Source: Viscum album (Eukaryota; Streptophyta; Magnoliopsida; Santalales; Viscaceae). Taken from it: DNA of 64,000 nt. The notes beneath the pieces were generated by a model. That model was not told the DNA's origin. It saw nothing but the letters and a program-made list of their open reading frames with translations, and did no database searches. The stretch spans positions 1,755,626,772 to 1,755,690,771 of the forward strand of contig OY728165.1 of assembly GCA_963277665.1 (NCBI GenBank). Direction: 5' to 3'. Shown in pieces: positions 26,431-38,286 of the stretch; position 1 is the stretch's first letter, and the number at the start of each line of letters is the position of its first letter. The position numbers and the translations under genes are program-made.

Positions 26431-29400
26431 CACTTCAAGAAAAATAGATTGACATTCTCTTGTGGAAAAGTGAGATACAAACTGACTATTACTTTTACCC
26501 TTGTTCGATTCATTTTGGAGGGGTGGGAGATGGTTATTTGAAGGCATAACTAGATTTTGGGTAAGCCTCGGATATCATGTAAATACACCTTCTTCATTTA
26601 CTTATATTTGTATTGTATTAAGGATAATTACATTATCTATTGAGTATCCTAAACTAGAATCTTTTTATGGAGGATATTCTATAATGGTGTTAATTACATT
26701 TACTAAAACATAGTTCATTGATGACATTCTATTAGTATCTATGTAAGATTATCTACCTCTATATCTTCCATGAGACTCTGCCCTCATATATGATGTATTC
26801 TCAAGAGAAGTTTGGCGGATAGTAACCTGAAAGAAATACATGGATCGTTCAGTTTTTCCCTTATTTTTCGGTTTCCATCCCTAAATCGGAGAAAACTAAC
26901 TTCAGTTGAGGATAATATTATATATGTGAAAATTCTCCCATTCATATAGGCTAGGGTAGTTCTTATTCTTTTCTTCAAACCTTTGAAATTTTTTTAATGA
27001 AAATAAATGATTAATTAAAAGATACCCCAACCCTTCAAGATGGGGTGGTTCTTGAACTGCGATGGCTGGGATTCGTGAAACTTCTTATCTAATTTTATTA
27101 ATTTTGGATCAGAATTAGATGTTTGAATTATCCAAAAACCACTAAAATGACCTATTTTAGAAGGTCGCTGGTCTATTTTAATCATTTTTATCATCTAATG
27201 GATTACATCCTCTATGTGGGAGGCCTTCTCAAGATTCATAGATGATTGATGTAAAAGTAACTCAACAACATAATTTATTGGGGCCTCACTTAGATAAGAG
27301 TTGATTGAGGCTTATTCTTGTGCATACATAAGATTACATGAAAAATATTCTGATTTTGGTTGACAATGGGCAACAACATTGCATGATACCACTTTTGGCG
27401 GACTTTGTTGATTGGAGAGTGGAGTGAAATAAAATTCTCCATGTGAAACCCATCCTCTAATATGAACACCAGATGGGTAATTAGAAATTTACTAGAGTAT
27501 CCTTTTCAGAGAATTGAGGCATGGACGCTGAAGGGTACTCTGTTGTTTTTCAACCTTTGGATGTTGGGAAACTGAGAGAGATTACAAGTTAATTTGGTGT
27601 TTCAACCCTTATATTAACATTACATGATTTTTATTTTCATCATATGTTAATACATCGGTTATCAAATAACATAGAGTTTTCCATTAGTTGAGGTGGATAT
27701 CATGAATGAAATCTTATAACATCAATTCTGGAATTTAATACTGAGAATTTTTCAAATTCTAGAACATGGCTGCTATTTCTCCTTTAGCCAATTGTCTTCA
27801 CATGTTTAACATATCGTCATCAATTTTCAATAGAGGTTTCTCCTATTGGTCTAACCAAAGTGGAAGCTCTGTATTAGAAGAAAAATGACCCAAGGGAGGA
27901 TCGTAGAATGACTGTTCAATTAAAATGTATTCAGGATGAGAAATTGTTTCACCCATCATTGGTAAGGCATCAGAAAATACTAGCATTGTGTTTTTATGTT
28001 CCTCGAGAAACTAGGAATTTATCATTACTAGATTATCAATTATTGAATTATCTTTACAATATGAAAAAATGCTACATATAGTATTTTTACAGCGAATTCC
28101 ATCATGGGTGGGACCACCATGGTGGACTATTACTACAAGGGACGAATCCTCTTGCTCCCTGGTCTTTTGGCCTCATGGATGGTTTTTGTGGATCTCATCC
28201 AATGATAGCCTCTCTAGATTGAATGATGTTTTGTGAATCAAGACTTCATGATGATGTTTTTGATGGATAACATCATAATTACTACTAGTAATCCCTTAAT
28301 TTGGTAATGAGGGGGTAGGAACTTTTAATGCAACAGATAAATGTATGAGGGCTTCGAGAAGTCCAACATTAAGAGGATCCAAATTATTGTTTGACTCTTA
28401 ATTTTCCAACCATGTTTGAAGATACTTCTTCTTCTATGTTCTATAAAACATTGTTGGGGACACTTTCTAGGAGAAGTTCTTATCATGGAAAGGTGTATGT
28501 GTCTTCATTGGAGCATCCACCAGAATGGAACGATTACCTTCAATTGGAAAGGGTGTATGTTCCTGATCCTATTGTCCATATGATACAGGTGAGTATGCCC
28601 CGTGACCCTCCTGAACAAGAATAGATGTATGTATCTACTCTGGGAGGGCATGCTGATGTTTCATCCCAAATTTTGGTATATATTTATGTGTGTGTTCACT
28701 TGGCACTACTGAAGTCGATTGTATAATATTCTGGAAAGCATCCAGAATATGGGAGGGAATTTTTGTCTTTCCATTCACTGTTGGTTAAATGTGTTTGGTG
28801 ACTTCAGAAGCCAGAACTAGAATATACATCCATTCTGTATTGGGAGTAGGTGAATGTGCCTAATCATTTACTCAATTTATTATCAATGGGTATTGAATGT
28901 ACTCATGCATGGGGGAAGAGAGTTGGGCCTACCACATATTTGTCATCAGAGCATTCTATTTGATGTCTACGGGTGCTACAAAACAAGTCTATTGGAAAGA
29001 TGGATGAATGATGGTTTTTATGTTCCTGCTGGATATTTCCTGTCATGTATGGTTGAAGAAAATCATTCAATACTAGTAGACAAGATTGCTGGCTGAATTG
29101 GGGATTATAAACATGAGTATGTTCTTGTTTTCAGTTTCCAGTATATTGGATTGGCATGCGTCTTTAAATGCAGTCAGATGAGCCTTCTGACTAGATGATA
29201 ACATGTAAGTAGGTGTGTGTGCCTGTTCATAGTACTCCATTGGGATTATATAGTTTTATTGGGTGGATTCTTCAAAACGAATATTCTGGAAGGAAAATTA
29301 GGATGGATGAGTGTTTGTACATGCTAATTTTTTCCATCAAGTTAATTTGATGGACTTATTCGGAGGGCGTATATGTATGAACCTAATTTTTATTTATCGT

Positions 29401-29969
29401 ATGTTGTCCATGATGGTTTGTATTTTGTGTTCGGGTATGAGAGACCTGGGCCGAACATCTAGTGGAAACACCCCCATCATGTTGGGGGTTCACTACAGCG
29501 TAATTTTTCTGGTGATGATTGTTAGTGGGAGTCTTCAGGAAGGAACCCAGCATCCTTGGCACCGTATGCTTCATGATCATCAGTTGATACTGTCCAAATG
29601 ATCATGGATTTTTATTGACCATGATGGACTGTCAGGAAGCCTCCAAAGTCTAGATTTTACCGTGATGACGGTACACTATTACCAACATATTGGAGACCCA
29701 ACATTAAAGACACTGGGTTGGTGATAACGACCTTCCTGTGGATGAGAATCATGCCTAAGCAATGATCAGGAAGCTCACAAATGTCATCTTGAAGAAGTCT
29801 ATTTTGGAAAGAAGGGATTTCATAGGAAAAAATGAAAACAACATAAAACTCCCTTAAATCAACTTCATTTAGATGGATACATTAGTGATTTATTCCTTTG
29901 TCTAGCATTCCATTATCAATTTATAGGGCCTGAAATGTTGGTAAAATTATTACGCTTATGTAGGATTCA
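26431..29969 (-). other. E3 5' leader / upstream ORF1 region
   Basis: About 3.5 kb between the 5' LTR and gag. Ogre-type elements carry an ORF1 here. Plus-strand frames (28,391-28,624; 28,854-29,096; 29,311-29,601) are antisense to the element and have no motif that I know. A GC-richer block at 29,620-29,740 stands out from the AT-rich background. I did not identify a primer binding site next to the LTR edge at 29,970. Confidence 0.4.
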
Positions 29970-32481
29970 CGTTGGGATCACCATAATTGTTTTGTAGTTC
30001 CTTGTAACGTGTGTTCTATTTTTATGAATCACTACGTCCAAGTAGTTTCCATTGGATTTATTCATGGAAATGAAAACTTCCATAAATTCATTATCTAAAT
30101 GGTACCTTCTTCCCAATGGCAGGTGCTCATTATGATTGAACATTACGATACTTAGGAACATGAATTTTTTGATAATATTGGAGGTCAAACACATCATACC
30201 CTTTTGAGGGGATTTATTGTCTACTTCGGGACCCTCTATATAAATTTTATATATTTTCATGAATCCATATTAATTCACCAAATATAACATAATTTTCTCA
30301 TTTATTTTTCAATCAAATATTAACATGTGTAATATTTATAATCATTAGTTTGTATTCATGTTTATTCATTATTGGAGATATAAATATGTATCCGAGGTTC
30401 CAATAAATGAAATCCTCTCATATAATATTTACTGATTCTTTTAATCATTGTTATGATGATACTAGTTTTTTATGCCACTCAGTGGGGAACTCGATAATTT
30501 TTTGTCATCTAGGGAGATGATGGTTTGTATTGATGTTGGGATCGTACCCATGAAATTGGTTACATTCATATACTTATGAAAGGAATAATAACCATCGTAG
30601 TTCGGTGCCACTTCATAGGACACATCAAACCTTTTATGGTCATGTGATTAGTACCTTTCCATACAGTTTAATTTCATGTGGTATAGACATCTATGTGAAA
30701 GGCTCATAGTTAGTGTTTTTTGTAGGACTTATTCCGAAAGAACCCAATGAACTAGGAAAGGATATGCTTTCTATGTTAGTTTAGACCTTATTGGGAATAT
30801 AGCCCAAGGAGAACATGGTTGATTTAATATATCGGGTTTGAACTTCATGGAAGCTTCCTATGTATCCCATGTGAATGAAAATCAAATCCCACGTAGTTAG
30901 ATAATTCCAACAGGAGTGTATAGTACTTTGGCAGAGTTGATTTTGGGCTTACATACCAAAAAGGATGCTTTGATGACTTGGGGGGTTTAATTTGGGGCTT
31001 ATTCCTAAGGAGGATGCCGCGATTAAATGAATTAGGATTGGATACCTGATGATGATATCCATTGAACATGGGCTCTGAGAGGGATTCGTATGTATTTTGG
31101 TTTGAAAAGGAATCAATGTACTTTTAGGTCCTTCTTGAGAGTGTTTGTGCACATGTTGTAATCATCATAAATCTCTAAGCTCACATGAGTCATGCTCGGT
31201 GTGAGAAACAATAGGATGTTATAGATTCATCAATGACACATACACTTTTCATCTTCCACTGGTGGTGGAGGGTGAGCCTACGGAGGCCAGGATGGACAAG
31301 GTTGAGACGACCCATGATGCGTGTGAGGCAGCGAGCCCTTACTCTATTCACTTAACATTGGACAAGGGTCCAAATGAAAGGAAGAAGTAATGATGGTTAG
31401 GGGCATACAACTTCATGGATACCATAAAATGGATCCTTTTAATGAAGAGAGACCTCTCCTTTTATTTTATGGAAAAGAATGACTGAAAATTACCTTCCTT
31501 GATAGAGATATGAGGTTCTGAGTCTTAGAGGATAAAAGAGGAGGACAAACCCCAAACCCTAATCCTCCACAATTGGAATCTCCAAGTACTGTTCTTGGGA
31601 GATAGGTCCATGTTACTACGGATATAGAAACTTAAAAACACTCCATGAATCTTAAACGTAATGTAAAAAAAATGTGGGTAACCACTGATAGCAGGAATCA
31701 AATCCCAAATAGGAGACACGAGGATGTGCCTTTCCTAATGGTTTGATAAGCCAAGAGGTGTTTGGTGGTGGATTCAACATAGTCCCTTTCAGATGAGGGA
31801 ACAAATGAAGGAGACACACTACCATGAATGGAATTAAATAGGGTAATTATCTTCGTATTCATGATTTATTCCATGATCTTCCATGTAGGTACCTCACACA
31901 AGTGTGCGCTATAGGTACCCCACATTGTTGTTCCATGTAGCTTTACAGCACTCGTTTGTCGCATAGGTGTGCCCCGTAGGTTTGTAGGATGACTGAAGAA
32001 TATATTTCACATAGGGGGACCAATCCTATGTAAAAATTGTGAAATACATTCAATAAATTCTTATCCTGTTTAATTATAACTTGTCTCATACATTAGAGAG
32101 CTACCTGACACAATTTGATGGGTCTGGGAGAATGAGCTTCGCAATGGGAGATTGAAGGAGTCTTTCATCAATTTCAGTCCTTGAAATGGGAATCCCATGT
32201 GTCCAATTAATAGTCATGGATGAGGTCTGGTTGATAGAATGGTGTCCACCCAGATCCTCTACACAGATCCTCAATGCAATTTGGTCGCATAGGTGTATAT
32301 AAATTATGATGTCGTGTAGGTATGATGCACTGGTCTGTCGCGTACGTTTGTCGTGAAAATATTTCATCCAAACCATAGGAGGTTTTGGCCTTCCATTGAA
32401 TTCTTCGAACCCTGCTATGTGATTTTCAAATATCTAGGGCTATCATAATAATCATTTTTTATTATAATATAGTGTCATTAA
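29970..32481 (-). repeat. E3 5' LTR (about 2.51 kb)
   Basis: Partner of the LTR at 8,775-11,261 in direct orientation. Its left edge is placed at CGTTGGGATCAC and its right edge at about GTGTCATTAA, the decayed form of GTGTCAACA. After it the E2 LTR resumes. Identity with its partner is visibly low, with many indels, so E3 itself inserted long ago, although after E2. Confidence 0.7.
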
Positions 32482-33209
32482 TGATTAAATAATTCTTGAA
32501 TTTAGAAGTTATTGTAAATTATTGTATTTTACTATTCAAAAAATTGAAGTATTTTAGAAAAATCCAAAAAATTCACCATTGCATTTTTTAATGGGTATAA
32601 TTATAAAATGTACTCCATCTTGAGAAAATATATTTCAAAATATGATTAATATAAATTTTAAATATAATCGTTATTTAATCTAAAAAAACTATTTTTAATA
32701 TTGTAAACTATTTTTATGACAGATTAAAAATATAGTTATTGTCTCATAAATTATCATATATTTTTAAGATAATAAAATTTTAATTTATAAATTTTCAATG
32801 AATTTATATCTTATTTAAATCAATTATATTAGTTAAAAAACTTTTAAATAAATATTTATGAATTATAAAAATACCAATAATTAATTTTTCATTTTTAAAA
32901 CATTTATTTACTTATTCCAATATATATATTTAATTTTTTATAAGATACCAAAAATTTATTTTTAATTTAAATGGTATGGTTATTAATCTATTTCCTAGTT
33001 TTCTATCCCTAATGGGGACATTAATATTGAAAATTTCAAGTTATTATTCCATTTTTATGGGTTCCTTAACTTCTATAAATAACCATTATTTCATTCATTC
33101 ATCATTTATAATGTTTTTATTATATTATCTAACTGATTATATGTGATTTATACCACGTGAAATAATTATAATAAGGAAATTTTAATTCATAGTATTCTAT
33201 ATCGTTGCA
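32482..33209 (-). repeat. E2 3' LTR, right portion (after E3 insertion)
   Basis: Resumes the LTR interrupted at about 8,775 and aligns with 40,620-41,358. Landmarks are TTTTAGAAAAATCCAAAAAATTCACC (32,552) against the near-identical string at 40,691, the AT-rich stretch after it, and the CATTCATTCATCATTTATAATG region (33,094) against 41,238. It ends in CGTTGCA at 33,209, directly before the polypurine tract. Confidence 0.75.
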
Positions 33210-33243
33210 TTCTCCCCACTTAAAAAATTTTCGTCCTTGAAAT
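33210..33243 (-). other. E2 polypurine tract and end of pol
   Basis: On the minus strand the order is a GGACGAAAATTTTTTAAG block, then GTGGGGAGAA, then the LTR start TGCAACG. E5 shows the same order and spacing before its 3' LTR at 50,395-50,424. This is the characteristic pol end / polypurine tract / LTR junction and fixes both the strand and the 3' LTR edge of E2. Confidence 0.75.
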
Positions 33244-33849
33244 TTACTGATCGACGCCACATAAAAATATTTTTGTAGTTCTTCATTATAGATTCCTCTA
33301 ATTCCCATATATCCTCTTCAATTATATTATTTCTTCAAAATTACCTTTAGTAGCCGATTCATCCACTACCTCAACAACAACTCTCTTGTTTCAATATTAT
33401 AGATAACATTTTCACTATACTTTAAATAATATACCAGTTCTAATTATTCAAAAGTGAGAACATCTATTTGAACTATCATGTTATTCCTTATCAAAGAGAT
33501 GTAGAACACAACAAGATATTTTTAAAGTCTAGGTGGAATTTCCAAAAAAAATTATCCACTACATAATGTTAATCAGGAATTTCTAAAGGCTTGGTGTACC
33601 TTGGGCTCAATTTCCCCTTCTTACCAGACATTATGACACCCTCCCATGGAGATAATTTTATAAAAACATGATTACCCACTTGGGAATCCAATTAATTCCC
33701 CTAGTTCTAAAAATCTCAATTTTGCATAATTTTCAATGATTTGGTATGTGTCTGAAAGGTAATTACCCTTTCTTTTATTTCTACTAGAATCTATGGTTTT
33801 ACAAGAATCCTTTCACCATCATCATTTAAAAAAAATCTGGCATTTCCTT

Positions 33850-34480
33850 AAAATTAAAGCATCATATTGTTGTATTTTAAAACATAAGTGGAATCTATTA
33901 TTGTAGGAAAACATTAGAAAGTGTTAATTCTGATCATGCATTAATTAAATGTCAATTGGGAATGATCTAAACATGAATTCTAATGTTTTTATCATCCCTT
34001 CTAATTTCCAGTTTGTCTAAGGGTTCTATGAAGTTCTCGAATGAAACTTATTACTGATATATTTTAGAATACATTCCCATAATTTTCATGTATGTCATGG
34101 ATCATGATAATACAGAACTGATTTTTCTTCCACATGATCTCTTAAAAAAGTGCTAATATACTATATTCTATGAAAATTTGGGAAAATCCTCAATTATTTC
34201 AAGGAAATGTGGCAATTTTTCATGTAGATCAACAATTACACATATTACATCATCCTTTATTAGATTTATTAAAAATTTGTGGAAAAATTTATAGAGATGT
34301 CATCTCATTTCCATGTATGAATAGGTAGAGGTTTAATAACTCTATGATATTGTCTTTTATCCTTCACTTGTTGGAAAACTATACACCTTCATATATAATA
34401 AGTAATTTCCCACATCATATAATCCCACCAAAAATGTTCATTCCAGTATCCAAAAATCCTATTACTACTAAGGTTTATAA
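33850..34480 (-). pseudogene. E2 integrase relic
   Basis: Minus-strand frames, broken by several stops, read in order a CxxCQQVK-like zinc-finger end (CIVFQQVKDKRQYHRVIKPL), then PLPIHTWK, then a WEHITMDF-like segment (DDISINFSTNF), then VDLHEKLPHF-like text and YYHDP where Ty3/gypsy integrases have VSDRDPRF. This is the zinc-binding end and the first part of the catalytic core of a Tekay-type integrase. Catalytic residues cannot be verified because of frame breaks. It would act in the nucleus by inserting cDNA; this copy is dead. Confidence 0.65.
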
Positions 34481-34699
34481 AGATATTTGAGAAATTTTAA
34501 CCATCTAATAACCTCATTCATAACATGTTTATGGACGGAACACAATGGCTAATCAGAAATTTAATAATTCTCTCTTCAAACTTGATGTATTCCAACTTAT
34601 GATCATTCAAACCTTTATTTTTATTTTGAAGAATCTTATTATCAGAATTTTTTTTAATATTTTCCAATTAATATGATTGGGAAATAAAAATAAAGTGGC

Positions 34700-35110
34700 A
34701 CTGATGTTTCTAATTTCTTGATAATTCAACATCAAAATTTTTTAGATCCACGAACACATGTTCCTTTTGTATCCTCTTTTTGTTCATAAATCAATGATCA
34801 TTCCTACTCAACGCATCAGCTACATAATTATCCTTCCCTAGGTGGATGTGTATTTATCAATCCTAATCCTTATGTATCTCAAGCCATATCATTTTCCTAA
34901 TTATGAGATCATTCTGTGATAAGATATATTTTGATCTCTTGGGATCATTATATATCTCATAAAATTAAAAATAGTGATATGTCCACATATCATCAGAGAA
35001 ACGATTATGGATTTAAACTCAAGATCAGGATTTGGATAGTGCTATTCATATGTTTTTAGCTTCCTTGATTCCTAGGAAAGAACTCTATCATTATTCATAT
35101 GGATAAATTT
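34700..35110 (-). pseudogene. E2 RNase H relic
   Basis: The minus strand gives ESRKLKTYE-HYPNPDLEF followed by an ALKIWRHYLYG-like segment, then text in the place of DHKSL, then GLRYIRI. This matches the usual SRQLKxHExNYPxHDLEL..WRHYLYG signature of gypsy RNase H, which degrades the RNA of the RNA:DNA hybrid. Stops and shifts show that it is not functional. It lies directly downstream, in the sense direction, of the reverse transcriptase relic. Confidence 0.65.
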
Positions 35111-35219
35111 GAGTCCATTCTTTTCTTGATCACTATAAATCACAAATCCACCATTCGTATATGTTAGTGTCATGATCATGGAATTCACTCTCAACTTATT
35201 AAATTCAGGAAAACATTTT

Positions 35220-35720
35220 TCTAATTATTTTTTCCAATATGAATGTAACCCATTCATGATAAATCAAAGGTAAATGAATATTTAATTGGGAAAATATGAA
35301 TGATACACCAATAGTAACCTACAAGACCAATGAATCTACATACATCAGTTATGTTCATGGTGTAGACCATTCCTGGACTTCTTTTCTCATACTTGGATCA
35401 ACTGGGATACCATCCATAGTGACAATATGGCCATGTAAAAAACAATTGGAATCAATAATTCACACTTCATAATCATCCAATATAACTTATTTCTTCAAAG
35501 ATTATTCATAAAAATTATCAAGTGGATCTCATGATCCTTATAACATTGTGAATATATCACGATATCAATTAAAAAATACCACAAAAATAACACCAAAATA
35601 TTTTTTGAACACTCTTTTCATTAGTTCCACAAGAAAAAAAGGTGCATCGGTTATTCCATATTGAATAACCATAAACACATAATGTCTATACCTATATTGA
35701 AATTATGACATTGGAATATA
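35220..35720 (-). pseudogene. E2 reverse transcriptase relic
   Basis: The minus strand reads QYGITDAPFFLVELMKRVFK, corresponding to the FGLTNAPxxFMxLMNRVF motif of Ty3/gypsy reverse transcriptases. After it comes VVFFN-YRDIF in the position of VVFIDDILIYS, so the catalytic YIDD box is mutated. Then follow LHGHIVTMDGIPVDPS (for FLGHVVSxxGIxVDP) and a SFLGLxGYYRRF-like stretch. The order and spacing are canonical. Several in-frame stops mark it as dead. Confidence 0.75.
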
Positions 35721-38271
35721 TTCCTCTATCTCACACAGTTGATGATATCTAGACCGAGGGAAAATTTTCTAAAAATAATGAGGTCCATGATGTTGATCAA
35801 ATAAATCATCAATGTGAAGAAGATGATACTAGTTTTTTATTGTAATAAAATTTATTTTTATTTAATCAATGAAAAAATTCTGGGAGACAACTACCTTATT
35901 GTTAAATGGAAAAAGGGATCACCATAGAGAAACAAAATTGTGATTAAATATATTTTCACTATATTCCATTAGTTGTTTCTTTATCTCTACTGATTCCACA
36001 ATGTATATTCTATGAGGAGTATTGGATATTCGCCTTACATCAGGGATTAAATAAATTGAGTTGTCAACTTTCTTTTCTATAGTATTTCTTGGAAAATCCT
36101 TTGGAATTATATTATTGTAATCTTGTACAATATGTATATCCTATCATTTCAGATTTCATATCTCATCCATAGATGAGGTGTTCTATTCTACATCAATAAT
36201 TTCATTATGATTAACAACTATGGGTGGTTCTAGATATAGATCATATAATTTTGTTTCTTCTCTAACGATAAGGGATTCCACATATTACTCATCGATTCTA
36301 ATATCGTTATTTTTTCATTAAATTTTCTAATAATATTTTGAAATACAATTCATATAAAGAATTATATAAAATTATATCCAATGTATGACAAAATAGCCGA
36401 TATCTAAATCCTATTTATGTGTCATAAATAATATTGAATGATACTTCTTTATTGCAATGATACTTCCATTAAGAGTATAGGAGGGAAACTATTTTACTAA
36501 ATAAAAAGGTAAATGTATAATTTTATTGAAAAAATGGGAAGATATAAATAAATGGGATGATCCAAAATCCAATAAATAATTCGCTAAATTGGAGGAAATT
36601 TTTAATCATTCTTCCACCACATCCTTAATAATTTCAACCCCAGCATTAGTGATGGAAAAATTTTGACATTTCTCTAATGGCCTTTTATGGGGAAATTTAA
36701 TTGATACTTAGGAAAATGATTTTAATAATTTAATATCTCTTTTGAATTATATAGATGGAAATTGGTGAATTCTTACATTCCCATACAATCATTGGATTTG
36801 GGACCTTTTCTCTGGACATTTAACAGACACCGATTCTTGTCATCCATGTACCGTGGTATTTCTTCCCACAATTATCAAATGAAGGAAAATAAATTATTCC
36901 CATATACCCCTTTTCTATAGTAACATTCTAGAGTGTTCAAATTCTCTTTTATTCAAATTCGTCCCTTTAAATTCTTATGACATATTGAATGAATATTCTT
37001 TCTTGATAGCACTTGATAGTATATCATTATATGATGATAAAAATTGGGAAAGTAGCGCCCTTTAAATAAATAGGTTTAAACAATCAATAATTGACTGATA
37101 TTAATCATTATATTTATTTGTAATCATCATAATTTCTTTATATTCTTATAAAGTTGGATTTATACATACAAATAGTATAATCCTCATTTTTATTCATATT
37201 TGATAATTTTTTCTCTTTATCTTCTCATTGTTCATGAGGGAAATATTTTTAAAATAATTTTCTTTAAAAAATTTCCCCTTCAATGATTTTTATTTGTTAT
37301 TCCTCTTATGTGTTTTGAATTGATGAATATATCGACACTCATCTATTTGTAGATGATAAATTTCAATGAAATACTTCTAAATTTTGTTACATCTTAAAGA
37401 GTGAAATATCATCTCTAAGGAACATTTACACTACCCATCGAAAAATGGATTTATACTACCATTAAATTAATGAGGTTGTTATCTCATGATGTGGTCTAAC
37501 ATTTTTACGCCAAATTGCATATTAGGATTTTCTATATGGATGAGGTTATTATTCATCATCTAAGTATGATATCTAATAATTGTTATAGGTCTTCCATCAC
37601 CAGTTTAATTTGTAGTTGGAACATACAAATCCTTTATTATAGGGGAATCTCTATATGGATTACGCGTGTTAATATGATTTTCATTCCAACCACTAGGTGA
37701 AATTTATAAATAATAGAATACATTAAAATATTTTATGAATCATGATGAAAAATTTCAAACTCTAAAACACATATCCTAAATTGGATATTATGAATATATA
37801 CTTCCACATTAATAAACATGGTTTCATTGGATACAAATTTAATTTTAATTATTCCATAATAGTCTATAATGAAAATGTGGAATATCCTAAAAATAACCTC
37901 GTGGTGTGTCAAAGCATCTATGTAGTAAGGCAAATTTTCGTGCACCAGGTTACCTTGAGTTAGGCCTCAGACACCTTTGTCAGAGTTGATACCACTAGTT
38001 ACATTTTTTCAAGAACCATGCCAACATGTAGTATTCAAAGATTGTTGTATTGCAAGGGAGACCCACATTATCTATACCTTACCATAATCATGGATGTTCT
38101 TCTATTATTATCCCTAATTTATTTTTATTTTAATGTTCTATAATATATATTGATTCTAAATATAGTTTCCAATGATTATAATGGATTTAATTTGATAGGA
38201 ACTATAAGAGGCCTCAACACCAAAATCTGAAAACCGGTTCCTTACATTATTAAATTGGCATAGAGAGAAGA
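35721..38271 (-). pseudogene. E2 protease/gag region, heavily decayed
   Basis: By position this should hold protease, the Gag nucleocapsid and capsid, and the leader of E2. I could not recognise a clear CCHC knuckle or a DSGA protease motif; the area around 36,780-36,860 (minus) contains Cys codons that could be a broken zinc knuckle. No frame exceeds about 71 residues. The assignment is positional. Confidence 0.4.
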
Positions 38272-38282
38272 CTCAAATACCA
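38272..38282 (-). promoter_or_regulatory. E2 primer binding site (degenerate tRNA-iMet type)
   Basis: The plus strand reads CTCAAATACCA, nine of eleven bases identical to CTCTGATACCA, the complement of the initiator-Met primer site. It lies four bases before the inner edge of the 5' LTR of E2. Confidence 0.5.
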
Positions 38283-38286
38283 AAGG

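Larger units (their letters stand above)
8775..32481 (-). mobile_element. E3: giant Tat/Ogre-like Ty3/gypsy retrotransposon
   Basis: A 23.7 kb minus-strand element nested in the 3' LTR of E2, bounded by direct LTRs of about 2.5 kb. In the sense direction it has 5' LTR (29,970-32,481), a long leader, gag (about 26,430-25,029), protease/reverse transcriptase/RNase H (to about 21,334), integrase (about 20,760-19,755), a repeat-rich 3' region, an antisense open-frame relic, a polypurine tract, and 3' LTR (8,775-11,261). The size, the integrase text and the extra antisense frame fit the Tat lineage (Ogre, Retand, Grande). Every frame is broken, so the copy is immobile. Confidence 0.75.

Noticed and set aside
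28391..29601. Series of plus-strand frames of 77-96 residues in the E3 leader, seen as a possible gene
   Set aside because: They are separated by stops and frame changes, antisense to E3, and show no recognised motif. A loose repeated phrase (GTGTATGTTCCTGATCC-like) occurs every 150-200 bases but is too diverged to call.
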